Part shown: piece after piece, positions 8,174 to 16,995 of the stretch
Layout: each line of letters opens with the position of its first letter
Numbering within the stretch: the stretch's first letter is position 1
Assembly (NCBI GenBank): GCA_016288465.1
Contig: JAEEZC010000293.1
Coordinates: 1 to 33,210, forward strand
DNA: 33,210 nt
Direction: 5' to 3'
Source of the DNA: Verrucomicrobiota bacterium
GTDB taxonomy: Bacteria > Verrucomicrobiota > Kiritimatiellia > RFP12 > UBA1067
Position numbers and translations under genes: made by a program
Notes under the pieces: model-generated
Told to the model about the DNA's origin: nothing
The model's database searches: none
What the model saw: the letters and a program-made list of their open reading frames with translations, nothing else

Positions 8174-9365
8174 TGGTTGTTCCTCCTATCACAACAAAAG
8201 CGGGAAGTCCGCGCAGCCAGCCAAAACCAGGGACTCGCCTAAGCTCCGAGAGGTCCTCTGCCTGAAGTCGCAGCACCGTGAACGACTCCAGCTCCGCCTT
8301 TACGCGAGGCTCGTCCATCACTCTTTCCATCGCCGTGCAGTTCTTGCACCAAGTGGCCCAGCAGTCGACAAGCACCGGCTTCGAGGACGATTCAAGCCCT
8401 TTGAGGACTTCCGATATCGTGGCGGGCGTTGCGTCCGCGGCAATGTCCGAAGTCTTCGAAAAGCCGATCCAGGCGATGCGACCGTACCATGCAGCCAGCG
8501 CGAGGACAGCGGCGGACGTCACCCACCTCACGACGCGCATCCAGGCACCGGGCTTCGGAAGCACGCGCAGGCCAGCGCCGAGGAAAGGCCAGGGAAGCGC
8601 CATTCCGACGCCAAAGGCGAACGGAAGCGCGAGCGCCCCTGCGGCGCCGTCGGCGTACATCCTCGCGGAGAGCACGAGCACGCCTACCAGGACTGGAGCG
8701 ACGCACGCGCCGGCGAGGACCGCGCTTACGGCGCCCATGGCGAAGGCGAAAAGCCAGGGGAGACCGGGCGGCATGCTTCTCGCGATTGCGCCGCGGTGCT
8801 TCGAGAAGTCCAGATGGAACACGCCGCCTGCGGCAAGAGCGAGCGCCGCGAACAGCACGCACGCGCCGGCGTTGAACCATGGGCTGCCCTGAATCTCGCC
8901 GAACGCCATGCCGCCAGTCGTTGCAAGCGCGCCCATCGCACCATATGCGGCTATGATGCCCAGAGAATACATGGCGCCGCGCGCGGCAGATCTGCCAATG
9001 ATCATCAGATTCACAGGAACCATCGGAAGGACGCATGGCGTGAGGTTCATCGCAAGCCCGCCGAGAACCGCCGCGAGAACTGCGGCCCAGAATGCGGCGG
9101 ACGAAGCTGGCAAGGCGGGCGGCTCGGCCGCCGATTCGCCGCGCAAGAAGGCAATGAACTCATCGGCGCCCATGTAGCCCTGGGCGACGCGCCATCCCCT
9201 GTTTGGCTCTTCGGAACTTGCAACGGCAGGCGGTGTGTCTTCCACGATTCTGCACACGCCGTCAACGCACTCGTACTTTACGCCTCCAGCAAGTTCGCCG
9301 TCCGCAGAGGCGGGAACGGCAAAGGCCATCGTCAAGGCCGCGAGCAGCACGAGCCTTGCGCTCAT
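8163..9365 (-). CDS. DsbD-like membrane thiol reductase with short thioredoxin domain
   Basis: DsbD/CcdA-type proteins carry electrons from cytoplasmic thioredoxin across the membrane. The 400-aa protein has a signal peptide, a short periplasmic stretch with a CVDGVC pair, about six to eight membrane segments with the paired redox cysteines NLTPCVLPMVP and ACVAPVLVG, and a C-terminal thioredoxin-like domain with WCKNC. There is no full DsbD-alpha domain. The thioredoxin domain ends just after the cis-proline strand (LPAFVVIGG), lacking the last strand and helix normally present, so it looks truncated. The start at 9365 overlaps the ispH-uppS stop by one base (TGATG). Roles in cytochrome or envelope disulfide chemistry are possible. 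Confidence 0.83.
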   Translation of the reverse strand: MSARLVLLAALTMAFAVPASADGELAGGVKYECVDGVCRIVEDTPPAVASSEEPNRGWRVAQGYMGADEFIAFLRGESAAEPPALPASSAAFWAAVLAAVLGGLAMNLTPCVLPMVPVNLMIIGRSAARGAMYSLGIIAAYGAMGALATTGGMAFGEIQGSPWFNAGACVLFAALALAAGGVFHLDFSKHRGAIARSMPPGLPWLFAFAMGAVSAVLAGACVAPVLVGVLVLSARMYADGAAGALALPFAFGVGMALPWPFLGAGLRVLPKPGAWMRVVRWVTSAAVLALAAWYGRIAWIGFSKTSDIAADATPATISEVLKGLESSSKPVLVDCWATWCKNCTAMERVMDEPRVKAELESFTVLRLQAEDLSELRRVPGFGWLRGLPAFVVIGGTTNEN

Positions 9366-10894
9366 CACACGCCCCCCATGCGCCGATGACGAGACGCGTA
9401 TGATTCCAGGGCCTTGTCGAGGTCCGACTCGGAGAAGTCGGGCCAGAGGACGTCTGTAAAGTAGTATTCGCTGTAGGCGGACTCCCAAAGAAGGAAGTTC
9501 GACGTGCGCAGCTCGCCGCTCGTGCGTATCACTAGATCCGGGTCGGGGACGTCGGGTGCGTAGAGGCAGCGGGAAAACGTCTCTTCGGTCATCGGCTCGC
9601 CTCTTCGAATCGCCTCGTTCACGGCATCGACGATCTCCGCTCGCCCTCCGTATGAAATTGCGACGATGAACTGCCTCTCGAAGCCGGCGGTCCTGCGTTC
9701 AAGCTCCTCGATGGTGGCGAGGAGTCCCTTGGAAAGGTCGCCGCGGCGGCCGATCATCCTGAACCTCACCTTTTTCCTGACGAAGTCGCCGCCCTTCAGC
9801 TTGAGCATGCGCGCGAAGAGCGACATCAACCCGTCGACTTCAGCCTTCGGACGCTTCCAGTTCTCTGTCGAAAAGGCGTAGACCGTCAGATACGCTATGC
9901 CCCTGTCGCCGCACCATTCCAGCACCTTCGAGAGCGTTTCGGCTCCGGCGACATGCCCTTCGCCGCGCTTCTTGCCGCGCTGCGAAGCCCAGCGCCCGTT
10001 GCCGTCCATCACAATCGCAACGTGCCGCGGGACGTTGCGCAGATACCGTACGGCCTCGGTGAAGAAGCGCTCAGGCGTTGAGGCTCCGCTTGTGACGCCA
10101 AGGACGTCAACGCCGTTGAGGTCGAGGGCGCGAACCTCGTCCATTGTCCCGGCCAGGAGAGAGCCCGTCCCGCACTCGCGGGCTATCTCGGCGAGACGTC
10201 TGCAGTTTGACGAAGAGGGCGAGCCAAGAACAAGCACACGCGATCCCTCTCCGTGATGCGTCTTCGCAAAGCGCCGCACGGCGTTCTGTCTGTCCTTTGT
10301 CGCGGCGCACACGTCGGCGGACGACTCGATGTCGTACTTGCCGCGCAAGACGGCCACACAGCGCTCGACGTCGTCGGCGTTCATGGTCGTCTGAGCGACG
10401 ACGCCGATCTTCCGCCCCTCAAGACCCTTTGCCGGACCGCTTCCGCCCGGCCAGTCCGAAAGAAGTCCGTTCTCGGGGACGAGCGCGCGACCGTCCGGAA
10501 GATCGAGAACCTCGTCGGCAATTCCTCGCGCCTCCACATGCGCGGGATCGCAGATTATCGCGACAGGCATGCCGCGCTTCGCGAACGACCTTGCGGCGCG
10601 ATGCACTCTGTCGACGAACGGGCAGGTGGCGTCGACAACCGTAAGCTCTCGGTCCTTCGCCGCGCGGCGGACGCTGGGCCCGACACCGTGAGCCGAGAAG
10701 ACGACGGTTCCGCCCTTCGGCACGTCTTCCACGCTCTCGACGAACTTGAAGCGGAGATCCCTGAGATCGCCTGTGATGATCTCGTTGTGGACAAGGCCGT
10801 GAAGGCAGTAAACGTCACGAAGCCTAAGCGCCCTGGCAACTGCGGCGTCCACTCCGGCGCAAAGTCCGTGCGGCTCTATGATCTCCACCGTCAT
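9365..10894 (-). CDS. ispH-uppS: Fused IspH (HMBPP reductase) - UppS (undecaprenyl diphosphate synthase)
   Basis: A single uninterrupted 509-aa frame contains two complete enzymes. Residues 1-283 are IspH, the last step of the MEP pathway, with the three [4Fe-4S] cysteines C12, C91 and C196, the HNEI segment (H36), HVEARG (H119, E121), QTT (168-170) and SSSNCRRL near 227-234. Residues 286-509 are UppS, the cis-prenyltransferase that makes the lipid carrier for peptidoglycan, with MDGNGRWA (catalytic D297), TENWKRP, and the C-terminal DLVIRTSGELRTSNFLLWESAYSEYYFTD block in pieces typical of the family. There is almost no linker. It lies 27 nt behind a RhaT-family gene and overlaps the dsbD-like gene by one base. 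IspH makes IPP, which UppS consumes. Confidence 0.93.
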   Translation of the reverse strand: MTVEIIEPHGLCAGVDAAVARALRLRDVYCLHGLVHNEIITGDLRDLRFKFVESVEDVPKGGTVVFSAHGVGPSVRRAAKDRELTVVDATCPFVDRVHRAARSFAKRGMPVAIICDPAHVEARGIADEVLDLPDGRALVPENGLLSDWPGGSGPAKGLEGRKIGVVAQTTMNADDVERCVAVLRGKYDIESSADVCAATKDRQNAVRRFAKTHHGEGSRVLVLGSPSSSNCRRLAEIARECGTGSLLAGTMDEVRALDLNGVDVLGVTSGASTPERFFTEAVRYLRNVPRHVAIVMDGNGRWASQRGKKRGEGHVAGAETLSKVLEWCGDRGIAYLTVYAFSTENWKRPKAEVDGLMSLFARMLKLKGGDFVRKKVRFRMIGRRGDLSKGLLATIEELERRTAGFERQFIVAISYGGRAEIVDAVNEAIRRGEPMTEETFSRCLYAPDVPDPDLVIRTSGELRTSNFLLWESAYSEYYFTDVLWPDFSESDLDKALESYASRHRRMGGV

Positions 10895-10921
10895 GGAGCT
10901 GTCGCCAGGAGATTCGACGCG

Positions 10922-11950
10922 CTAGAGCGACTTGGCGACGACCGCAATGCCGATTGACGCGGCAAGCACGGCAAGGCCGGCGCCGAGCGCAATTCTGGTT
11001 TTTACGCCAGTACCCTTCCACTCGCCGAGCACGACGCCGATAAGAGAGCTGAAGAGCACGCAGCTGCCCATCACGACCGCGAACGAGATGTAGCGCATCT
11101 CGCCCATCGCGGGCTCGCCGACCTTCTGGCAGACGAACTGGCAGGCCCAAAGGACGCCGGCGAAAGCCGCGAACGCGACCGGGGCGACGGACTTCGCTCC
11201 ATTGGCGTAGTCGGCGAACGAGCCGTTCTTTGCGTTCTGCCAAAGGCACCACGCGGCGTTCACGACGAAGCCGCCCCAAAGGACGATGACGAGGACGGGC
11301 ATGCCGATCCACTTCTGGTCGACACCTGCGCCGGCGGCCGCAGCCTCGAGAGGAGCGCCGCCCTGAAGGCCGAAGTTCATGCCAGCGGACGCGATGCCTG
11401 AAAAGAGCGCGACGACCATGCCCTTCTTGAAGTCGAACTCAGCGACGGCCTTCTTCTTAGCCTCCTCGTCAAGTTCGCCCTCCTTGAGCTTGCCGGCAAA
11501 ACCGACGAGAACTATGCCGAAGAGCGAGACGAGCACGGAGACGAACGTGACAATCGCCGCAGTGTCCTTGAAAAGGTCGCCAGCCCGACCCGAGACAATC
11601 GGCGGTATGAGCGTACCCGTCGCAGAGCAGAGACCGCAGCCGATGGCCAGGCCGAGACCAATGCCGAGATAGCGAATCATGAGGCCCCACGTAAGACCGC
11701 CGACGCCCCAAAGCGCGCCGAAGCCGATGCAGCGCGCGAGAACCGAGCCGTCGGCATTGCCGATGAAGTCCCACACGCCAGGACAGGTCGTCTGCGCCAG
11801 AAGCGCGGGAAACACCACAAGGCCGGCGATGGCGTAAACGAGCCAGTACGATTCGTACTTCATGCCCTTCACAGCCCGAAACGGCAATGCAAACGCGGCG
11901 CCGGCAAGACCGCCAAGCGCGCAAACGAGAGTTCCTGCAACCGTACCCAT
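10922..11950 (-). CDS. rhaT: RhaT-family (L-rhamnose/H+ symporter-type) permease
   Basis: The 342-aa integral membrane protein has about ten hydrophobic helices and aligns by eye with RhaT (E. coli RhaT is 344 aa): the N-terminal GLAGAAFALPFRAVKGMKYESYW segment matches the RhaT signature of proton/rhamnose symport. There is a long cytoplasmic charged loop (KLKEGELDEEAKKKAVAEF) between the halves. The start at 11950 has an excellent AGGAGGTG site. No rhamnose isomerase, kinase or aldolase is nearby, so the substrate may be another sugar. It sits between mazG and ispH-uppS in a housekeeping operon. Confidence 0.83.
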   Translation of the reverse strand: MGTVAGTLVCALGGLAGAAFALPFRAVKGMKYESYWLVYAIAGLVVFPALLAQTTCPGVWDFIGNADGSVLARCIGFGALWGVGGLTWGLMIRYLGIGLGLAIGCGLCSATGTLIPPIVSGRAGDLFKDTAAIVTFVSVLVSLFGIVLVGFAGKLKEGELDEEAKKKAVAEFDFKKGMVVALFSGIASAGMNFGLQGGAPLEAAAAGAGVDQKWIGMPVLVIVLWGGFVVNAAWCLWQNAKNGSFADYANGAKSVAPVAFAAFAGVLWACQFVCQKVGEPAMGEMRYISFAVVMGSCVLFSSLIGVVLGEWKGTGVKTRIALGAGLAVLAASIGIAVVAKSL

Positions 11951-11968
11951 CCTACACCTCCTAATCGG

Positions 11969-12616
11969 CTATTCGCCGTCTTTCCTTTCAAATTCCCTGA
12001 ATCGCGCCGCATAGGCCGCTGTGGCCTTCTCCAGCGCCGCCTCCGAGTCGACGCCCTTGGCGGCAAGTGTCTTCACGACCCTGAGCAGAAATTCGCCGGG
12101 GTCGCCTTCGGCGTCAACCGGCTTGAGGTGTTCCTCGTAGCCGACCCTCTTGGCCTTTTCAAGTGTACGCCGAGCCTTCAGCAGCGCCGGCAGCGTGCTG
12201 GGCACGCCGTCCAGCGCAGAACGGCGCGGACCATGCTCCTTGCGCTTTATCTGCTCCCAGTTGCGCATGACGGCGGCTTCGTCCTTCGCATCGACATCGC
12301 CAAACACGTGCGGGTGCCTATGAACCAGCTTGTCCGCAACGGCGTTTGCGACATCGTCGAAAGTGAAGGAGCCCTCCTGCTCGGCCATCACGCACTGGAA
12401 CATGACCTGAAGCAGCACGTCGCCCAGCTCCTCGATGTGGTTGGCCCTGTCGCTCGGGCGATCCATCGCCGCGAGAAGCTCATAGGTCTCCTCAAGAAGG
12501 CAGGGCTTGAGCGTCTCGAGCGTCTGCACCCGATCCCACGGGCACCCCGTCTGCGGATCGCGCAGACGGGCGGTGACCTCGTGGAGCCTTTCAATGCCAG
12601 ACATCTTGGCCGGCAT
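11969..12616 (-). CDS. mazG: MazG nucleoside triphosphate pyrophosphohydrolase
   Basis: MazG hydrolyses (d)NTPs, including damaged ones, to monophosphates. The 215-aa protein has the canonical N-terminal domain: CPWDRVQT (residues 25-32), the metal-binding EExxE at 42-46 and EELGD at 62-66. Its second half (LLKARRTLEKAKRVGYE and so on) is shorter than in the 263-aa E. coli MazG, so the C-terminal domain is abbreviated. The ATG at 12616 overlaps the pfp stop by one base (TAATG); M5 at 12604 is a possible alternative start. Confidence 0.9.
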   Translation of the reverse strand: MPAKMSGIERLHEVTARLRDPQTGCPWDRVQTLETLKPCLLEETYELLAAMDRPSDRANHIEELGDVLLQVMFQCVMAEQEGSFTFDDVANAVADKLVHRHPHVFGDVDAKDEAAVMRNWEQIKRKEHGPRRSALDGVPSTLPALLKARRTLEKAKRVGYEEHLKPVDAEGDPGEFLLRVVKTLAAKGVDSEAALEKATAAYAARFREFERKDGE

Positions 12617-13857
12617 TACCTGTTAGTGCGTTTCTTGCGCGGATTGGGCTGGCCGATCTCCGAAAGCATCTTGCGGAAGGAGCCCTTGCGTACGTTGAAC
12701 GGCTTGCCCCCCTTGACGCGGGTGAACTCGCAGGCGCGGATGGTGCCGGTCGCGTTCTCGTCAGGGCCGACAACGCCGGACTCGCCGGCGAGCGCGCACT
12801 CGACGGCCTTGCGGGCGCACTTCTCGATGAGCTCCAGGTCCTTCTTGTTCGGCGCGGCCGCACGAGCGAAATAGCCCGACTTGAACACTTGGACCTTCTC
12901 GGCTCTGAGGAGTTCGCCGAAGCGCTTGCCGACGTACTGGCCGACATTGACCTTGTCAAGCCGCGGATGGCCGAACGCATCGACGGGCACTTCCTCGCCG
13001 CGCTTCTTCATCTCGGCGATGATGTCCTTGACGCCGGCGCCCTCGGACACGAAGATGTTCACGGAGTCGTACTTGTCCATGACCGCCATAAGGCGCTTCG
13101 CCTCGGCCTTGAAGTCGATCTTGGACTCGGGCACGTAGATGGCGTGGACGTCCTGACGGCCCATGGTCAGGTTGAACGCGTCTAGGAAGCGCCCCTTCGC
13201 CGCCATGGACTTGAGCATCTTGCGGTAGTACTGGGCCGTCTTGTACGTAAGCCAGCCGCAGTTGCGGCCCATGACCTCGTGGATCGTCAGCGCGCGGGGA
13301 TTGGCGCTGTTCTCCTTGACTACGTTCAGGAAGAACTTGGCGCCCTCCTCGGCAGCGGTCCAAGCGCCAAGCGACTGCTTGATCGGGTAGACGTCGTTGT
13401 CGATGGTCTTGGGCAGGCCGACGACGATGAGAGGATAGTTGTTCTTCGCAAGATAGGCCGCGAGATCGGCTGCGGTCGTGTTCGTGTCGTCGCCGCCAAT
13501 GGTGTGGAGGACGTCAACGCCGTCCTTGACCAACTGGTCCGCCGCAACCTTGAGAGGATCTTCTCCCTCCTTGACGAGGCCGCGCTTGACGCAGTCTTCG
13601 ACGTTGGTGAGCTTGACGCGGCTGTTGCCGATCGGGCTGCCGCCGTGCTTGGTGAGGACAAGAGCGTTCTTGCGCACTTCGTCGGTGACGGGAATCGAGT
13701 CGCCCTTAAGGAGGCCCATGTAGCCGTTGATGTAGCCGATCATCTGGACATTCGGGGCCTTGCGATTGTACTCGTTGATCAGAAATCCAATCGAGCTGGA
13801 GAGACAAGGAGCGAGTCCACCGGCCGTCAGAAACGCGACTTTCTTCAATTCTTTCAT
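12616..13857 (-). CDS. pfp: Pyrophosphate-dependent 6-phosphofructokinase
   Basis: Phosphorylates fructose 6-phosphate using PPi (reversibly) in glycolysis/gluconeogenesis. The 413-aa protein has the group diagnostic residues: GGDDT at 121-125, with D124 where ATP-dependent enzymes have Gly, and PKTIDND at 149-155, with K150 where ATP enzymes have Gly. MGRNCGW (196-202) is the substrate-binding motif. PPi dependence is therefore well supported by sequence. The start at 13857 is preceded by AAGGAT at somewhat long spacing. It is the second gene after ribH and is coupled to mazG, itself a PPi-producing enzyme. Confidence 0.93.
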   Translation of the reverse strand: MKELKKVAFLTAGGLAPCLSSSIGFLINEYNRKAPNVQMIGYINGYMGLLKGDSIPVTDEVRKNALVLTKHGGSPIGNSRVKLTNVEDCVKRGLVKEGEDPLKVAADQLVKDGVDVLHTIGGDDTNTTAADLAAYLAKNNYPLIVVGLPKTIDNDVYPIKQSLGAWTAAEEGAKFFLNVVKENSANPRALTIHEVMGRNCGWLTYKTAQYYRKMLKSMAAKGRFLDAFNLTMGRQDVHAIYVPESKIDFKAEAKRLMAVMDKYDSVNIFVSEGAGVKDIIAEMKKRGEEVPVDAFGHPRLDKVNVGQYVGKRFGELLRAEKVQVFKSGYFARAAAPNKKDLELIEKCARKAVECALAGESGVVGPDENATGTIRACEFTRVKGGKPFNVRKGSFRKMLSEIGQPNPRKKRTNR

Positions 13858-13906
13858 TTTTTCTTTCGATCCTTAGTGTTTGTCTAAAACAGTTGTTAGC
13901 CAAATG

Positions 13907-14365
13907 TCAGATTGTACGCAAGACATTCACCATCTCGACTGCGCTCTGCATGGCGGAAAAGCCCTTGTTCCCCTGCTTCGTGCCGCAGCGCTCCACCGCC
14001 TGCTCAAGGCTCTCGGCGCTCACGATGCCGTTCAGAACAGGCACGCCGGTCTCGACGGATATCTCGCACAGCGCCTTCGCCGTGGCCTGGTTGATGAGGT
14101 CCGCATGGGAGGTCGCGCCCTGCACGACCGCGCCAAGCGCGACTACTGCGTCATACCCGCCGGACGCCAGCTTCTTGGCGACCACAGGTATCTCATATGC
14201 GCCCGGGACACGGACAAGCGATAGACCGTCGGCGTCGCCGCCAAGCCTCGTGAACGCATCGACCGCGCCACGAACGAGCTGCTCTGTCAGAAAACTGTTG
14301 AAACGGCTCACGACAAGGGCCATCTTCATGCCCTTGGCGCCGAGACTGCCAGAAATTTCATTCAT
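13907..14365 (-). CDS. ribH: 6,7-dimethyl-8-ribityllumazine synthase
   Basis: Catalyses the penultimate step of riboflavin synthesis. The 152-aa protein has SRFNSFLTEQL near the N-terminus, VPGAYEIP, ALGAVVQGATSHADLI with the catalytic histidine, and a C-terminal GNKGFSAMQSAVEMVNVL segment. The usual ALGxVIRGxTPHxxY form is altered to VQGATSH, a moderate variation. I place the start at ATG 14365, 8 nt behind GGGGAG; a GTG at 14374 in frame is an alternative. No other rib gene is in the window, so ribH is separated from its pathway partners. It is first in its operon. Confidence 0.92.
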   Translation of the reverse strand: MNEISGSLGAKGMKMALVVSRFNSFLTEQLVRGAVDAFTRLGGDADGLSLVRVPGAYEIPVVAKKLASGGYDAVVALGAVVQGATSHADLINQATAKALCEISVETGVPVLNGIVSAESLEQAVERCGTKQGNKGFSAMQSAVEMVNVLRTI

Positions 14366-14398
14366 CTCCTTCACTCCCCGAAATCAATAACTCGTGAA

Positions 14399-14427
14399 AT
14401 TCTATCAAACCGTGCGCATAATGTCAA
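14399..14427 (-). promoter_or_regulatory. Sigma-70 type promoter of the ribH-pfp operon
   Basis: A perfect -35 TTGACA (14427-14422) is followed by a 17-bp spacer and TAGAAT (14404-14399). The predicted start is near 14392, giving a leader of about 27 nt. It lies directly after the stop of the SNF2 gene. The leader is far too short for an FMN riboswitch. Confidence 0.75.
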
Positions 14428-14438
14428 TATGGCCCTCT

Positions 14439-16988
14439 TTACGAAAGCAGTTCATTGAGGTCTGCGGCCGTCAACTGCTCCATTACGGCGACGTCTGTCG
14501 TGTCAACCGTCGCCGAGATTATCGCCTGCTTGCGGCGCTGGAGCTTTAGGACTTTCTCCTCTATGGAGCCTGACGCGATCATCTTCATGACGTACACGTT
14601 CCTCTTCTGGCCTATGCGGTGCGCTCGGTCAGTCGCCTGGTCCTCGACTGCGGGATTCCACCACGGATCGTAGTGCATCACCATGTCGGCTCCCGTCAGG
14701 TTTAGCCCCGTTCCGCCAGCCATCAGCGATATGAGGAACACTGGTATGTCCTTGGACCGGTTGAACCTCTCGCACTGACCCAGACGGTCCTTTGTCGAGC
14801 CATCAAGGTAGCAGTAGGCTATGCCCTCGGCGCGAAGTCTCTTCTGGAGAATCGAGAGCATCTTGACGAACTGCGAGAAGACGAGCACCCTGTGACCTCC
14901 TTCAATCGCCTGCTGCAGCTGCTCCATGAACGTGTCGACCTTGGCGCGCGACGCTATCTGGCGAAGCTTCATGAGAACTGCCAGCAGCTCGAACTTGGAC
15001 TGCTTGAAGCCCTTCGCCTTGATGAGGTCGCCCGCCATCGTTCGAGCGCTGGCAAGAGCCTTGACGTACTCGCGCTGCGCCTCTTCGCCCATCGGACAGT
15101 ACGACACCTTCACGATCTTGTCCGGCAGGTCCTTCGCGACGGTCTTCTTAAGGCGTCTGAGGATGAACGGCGAAATCTTGCGCTTGAGCCGGGCGAGCAC
15201 CACGTCCGCGTTCTCGCCGTCGGCTATCGGGTCTTCGAAGTGCGCCTTGAACGTCTCGTAGTCGCCCAGGTAATCCGGCATAAGGAAGTCGAAGATGGAC
15301 CAGACGTCCGAAACCGAGTTTTCGACCGGCGTGCCCGTCAGAACCAGCCGCTGGATCGTGTGAAGGCCCTTGACCGACTTGGCGTTGCGAGTCTGCCGGT
15401 TCTTTATGTGCTGCGCCTCGTCCAGAACGACCACGGAAAAGTCCTGCCCGAGGTATGCGTCCTCGAAGTCGCGCTGGAGAAGAGCGTACGAGGTGATCAC
15501 GACGTCGGCGTCGGGAATGCGGCGGAAGTTCCTGGCCCTGTCCTGGCCTGATATCACAAGCGTTCTGAGGCCAGGCGTGAAGCGCTGAGCCTCAGCCTCC
15601 CAGTTCCTCACGAGCGAGGTGGGGCAGACGATCAGTGCCGGCAGATTGGCGCCCTGTGCGTCGTGTGCGCGGGGATCCGACCTTGGAAGCGTCAGCCACG
15701 CCAGCGTCTGAAGCGTCTTGCCGAGGCCCATCTCGTCCGCTAGGAGCCCTGAAAGCCCCGCGTTCTCGAGAAAGCGCATCCAGTACACGCCCTGCTTCTG
15801 GTATGGTCTCAGCACACCGTCGAGCTTGCCCAGCTTCACCGGCTCGAAATGCACGTCCGACCGACCGCTCTGCATCTTCGTCATCGTCCGCCAGTACTTC
15901 GCCTTGCAGGCGTTGACTTCGCATTCGACAAGCGACAGAGAGCTCTTGACATACTGCGCGTATGCGCCCTTCACCCTGAACCAGCCACGCTCGGCACCGT
16001 TCTGCGAGGGAGCGCAGTCACTGAAAACGTTGCGCAGGGCCTCGATGCCGCCGTTGTCCAGAAGCGTGACGTTTCCGTCGCGCAGCAGGTAGCCGTCGCC
16101 GCGGTTCAGCGCCTGCTGCACCTCGATGGGCGAAATCGTCCGCCCCTTGGCCTCAAAGGTGTAGTGGACGTCGAACGTCCCGCCTGGCGCGTCCTTTATC
16201 GTGACGATCGGCACGACGGACGGAATGTCGTCAACTATCTTCCCGAGCTTTTCCGAAAGCTGGATGCGCCATCCCTTGCGGCGAAGATCCGGCAGACCCG
16301 CACCGAGAAAGTTCAGCACCTTCTGAGGATCCGTCAGGTAATGACGAAGGTCTGCGTCCTTGTAGCCCGGCCCGAAGCCCCACTTGCGCAGCTCTTCAAG
16401 CGCGGCGCGCTCGGCAGAGACCGTACGGACGTTGCGAACGAGCGGGTCGTCTTCAGACTCCAGATACACGGTTTTCGCGCTCTGCACCGAGCACGCCGGG
16501 AACTCTATGGTGCCGTATCTGGCGTTGACCTCGATTGAAAGCGACGCACGGGAACCGGAGACGCGCGCGAAGAAGCGGGGCTTCATGGGCACCTCTATGA
16601 ACTCGGGCAGAGGCGGCTCCTTCGGCTCCGACTCGGCTTCCGCGTCCTTCTTCGCGGACTTCTCCTTCTGGTCCTCTTCCTCCAGGTCCAGCTCCATCAC
16701 CCAGAGCGCGATGCCGATCGCCACGACATGCGGACACACCTTGCCGAACTTCTGGTTCTGCACGCACGGGCACATCGACTTGATGCGGCCGCCTGGCATC
16801 AGCTTCAGCGAAACGGGCATCGCCCAGCCGTTGGGCTGCTCGATCTTGCCCGAAACGACCAGAGTGTCGTCGTTGTAGGAGACATCCTTGACGTCGCCCG
16901 AGTTGCACAGGGCGAAGGCCTGGTTGAACACCTCCGGCCCGCCCCATTCGATAAGCTCTTCCTTCGTTATACCGCTCTTGACCATCAT
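14439..16988 (-). CDS. SWIM zinc-finger SNF2-family helicase
   Basis: Superfamily 2 DNA translocase of the bacterial SNF2/RapA-like group. The 849-aa protein begins with a SWIM zinc finger (C73, C75, C85, H87), then a long bacterial SNF2-associated region (roughly 130-400), then the ATPase core: ADEMGLGKT (Walker A), LDEAQHI (DEAQ-type Walker B), LTGTPVENS, and the C-terminal helicase lobe with VFSQF, LDGSTKDR, LMAGGTGLNLTGAD and DRAHRIGQ. All core motifs are intact. The start is one of two adjacent ATGs (16988, 16985), 7 nt after rlmN. Its job in the cell (transcription recycling, DNA repair or defence) cannot be told from this context. Confidence 0.9.
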   Translation of the reverse strand: MMVKSGITKEELIEWGGPEVFNQAFALCNSGDVKDVSYNDDTLVVSGKIEQPNGWAMPVSLKLMPGGRIKSMCPCVQNQKFGKVCPHVVAIGIALWVMELDLEEEDQKEKSAKKDAEAESEPKEPPLPEFIEVPMKPRFFARVSGSRASLSIEVNARYGTIEFPACSVQSAKTVYLESEDDPLVRNVRTVSAERAALEELRKWGFGPGYKDADLRHYLTDPQKVLNFLGAGLPDLRRKGWRIQLSEKLGKIVDDIPSVVPIVTIKDAPGGTFDVHYTFEAKGRTISPIEVQQALNRGDGYLLRDGNVTLLDNGGIEALRNVFSDCAPSQNGAERGWFRVKGAYAQYVKSSLSLVECEVNACKAKYWRTMTKMQSGRSDVHFEPVKLGKLDGVLRPYQKQGVYWMRFLENAGLSGLLADEMGLGKTLQTLAWLTLPRSDPRAHDAQGANLPALIVCPTSLVRNWEAEAQRFTPGLRTLVISGQDRARNFRRIPDADVVITSYALLQRDFEDAYLGQDFSVVVLDEAQHIKNRQTRNAKSVKGLHTIQRLVLTGTPVENSVSDVWSIFDFLMPDYLGDYETFKAHFEDPIADGENADVVLARLKRKISPFILRRLKKTVAKDLPDKIVKVSYCPMGEEAQREYVKALASARTMAGDLIKAKGFKQSKFELLAVLMKLRQIASRAKVDTFMEQLQQAIEGGHRVLVFSQFVKMLSILQKRLRAEGIAYCYLDGSTKDRLGQCERFNRSKDIPVFLISLMAGGTGLNLTGADMVMHYDPWWNPAVEDQATDRAHRIGQKRNVYVMKMIASGSIEEKVLKLQRRKQAIISATVDTTDVAVMEQLTAADLNELLS

Positions 16989-16995
16989 GTTCGCG

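Noticed and set aside
8121-9389. 422-codon plus-strand ORF opposite the dsbD-like gene
   Set aside because: Shadow of a recognisable membrane protein; no domain and biased Arg/His/Gly composition.
14366-14398. FMN riboswitch before ribH
   Set aside because: The leader between the predicted start and ATG is about 27 nt, too short for the aptamer.
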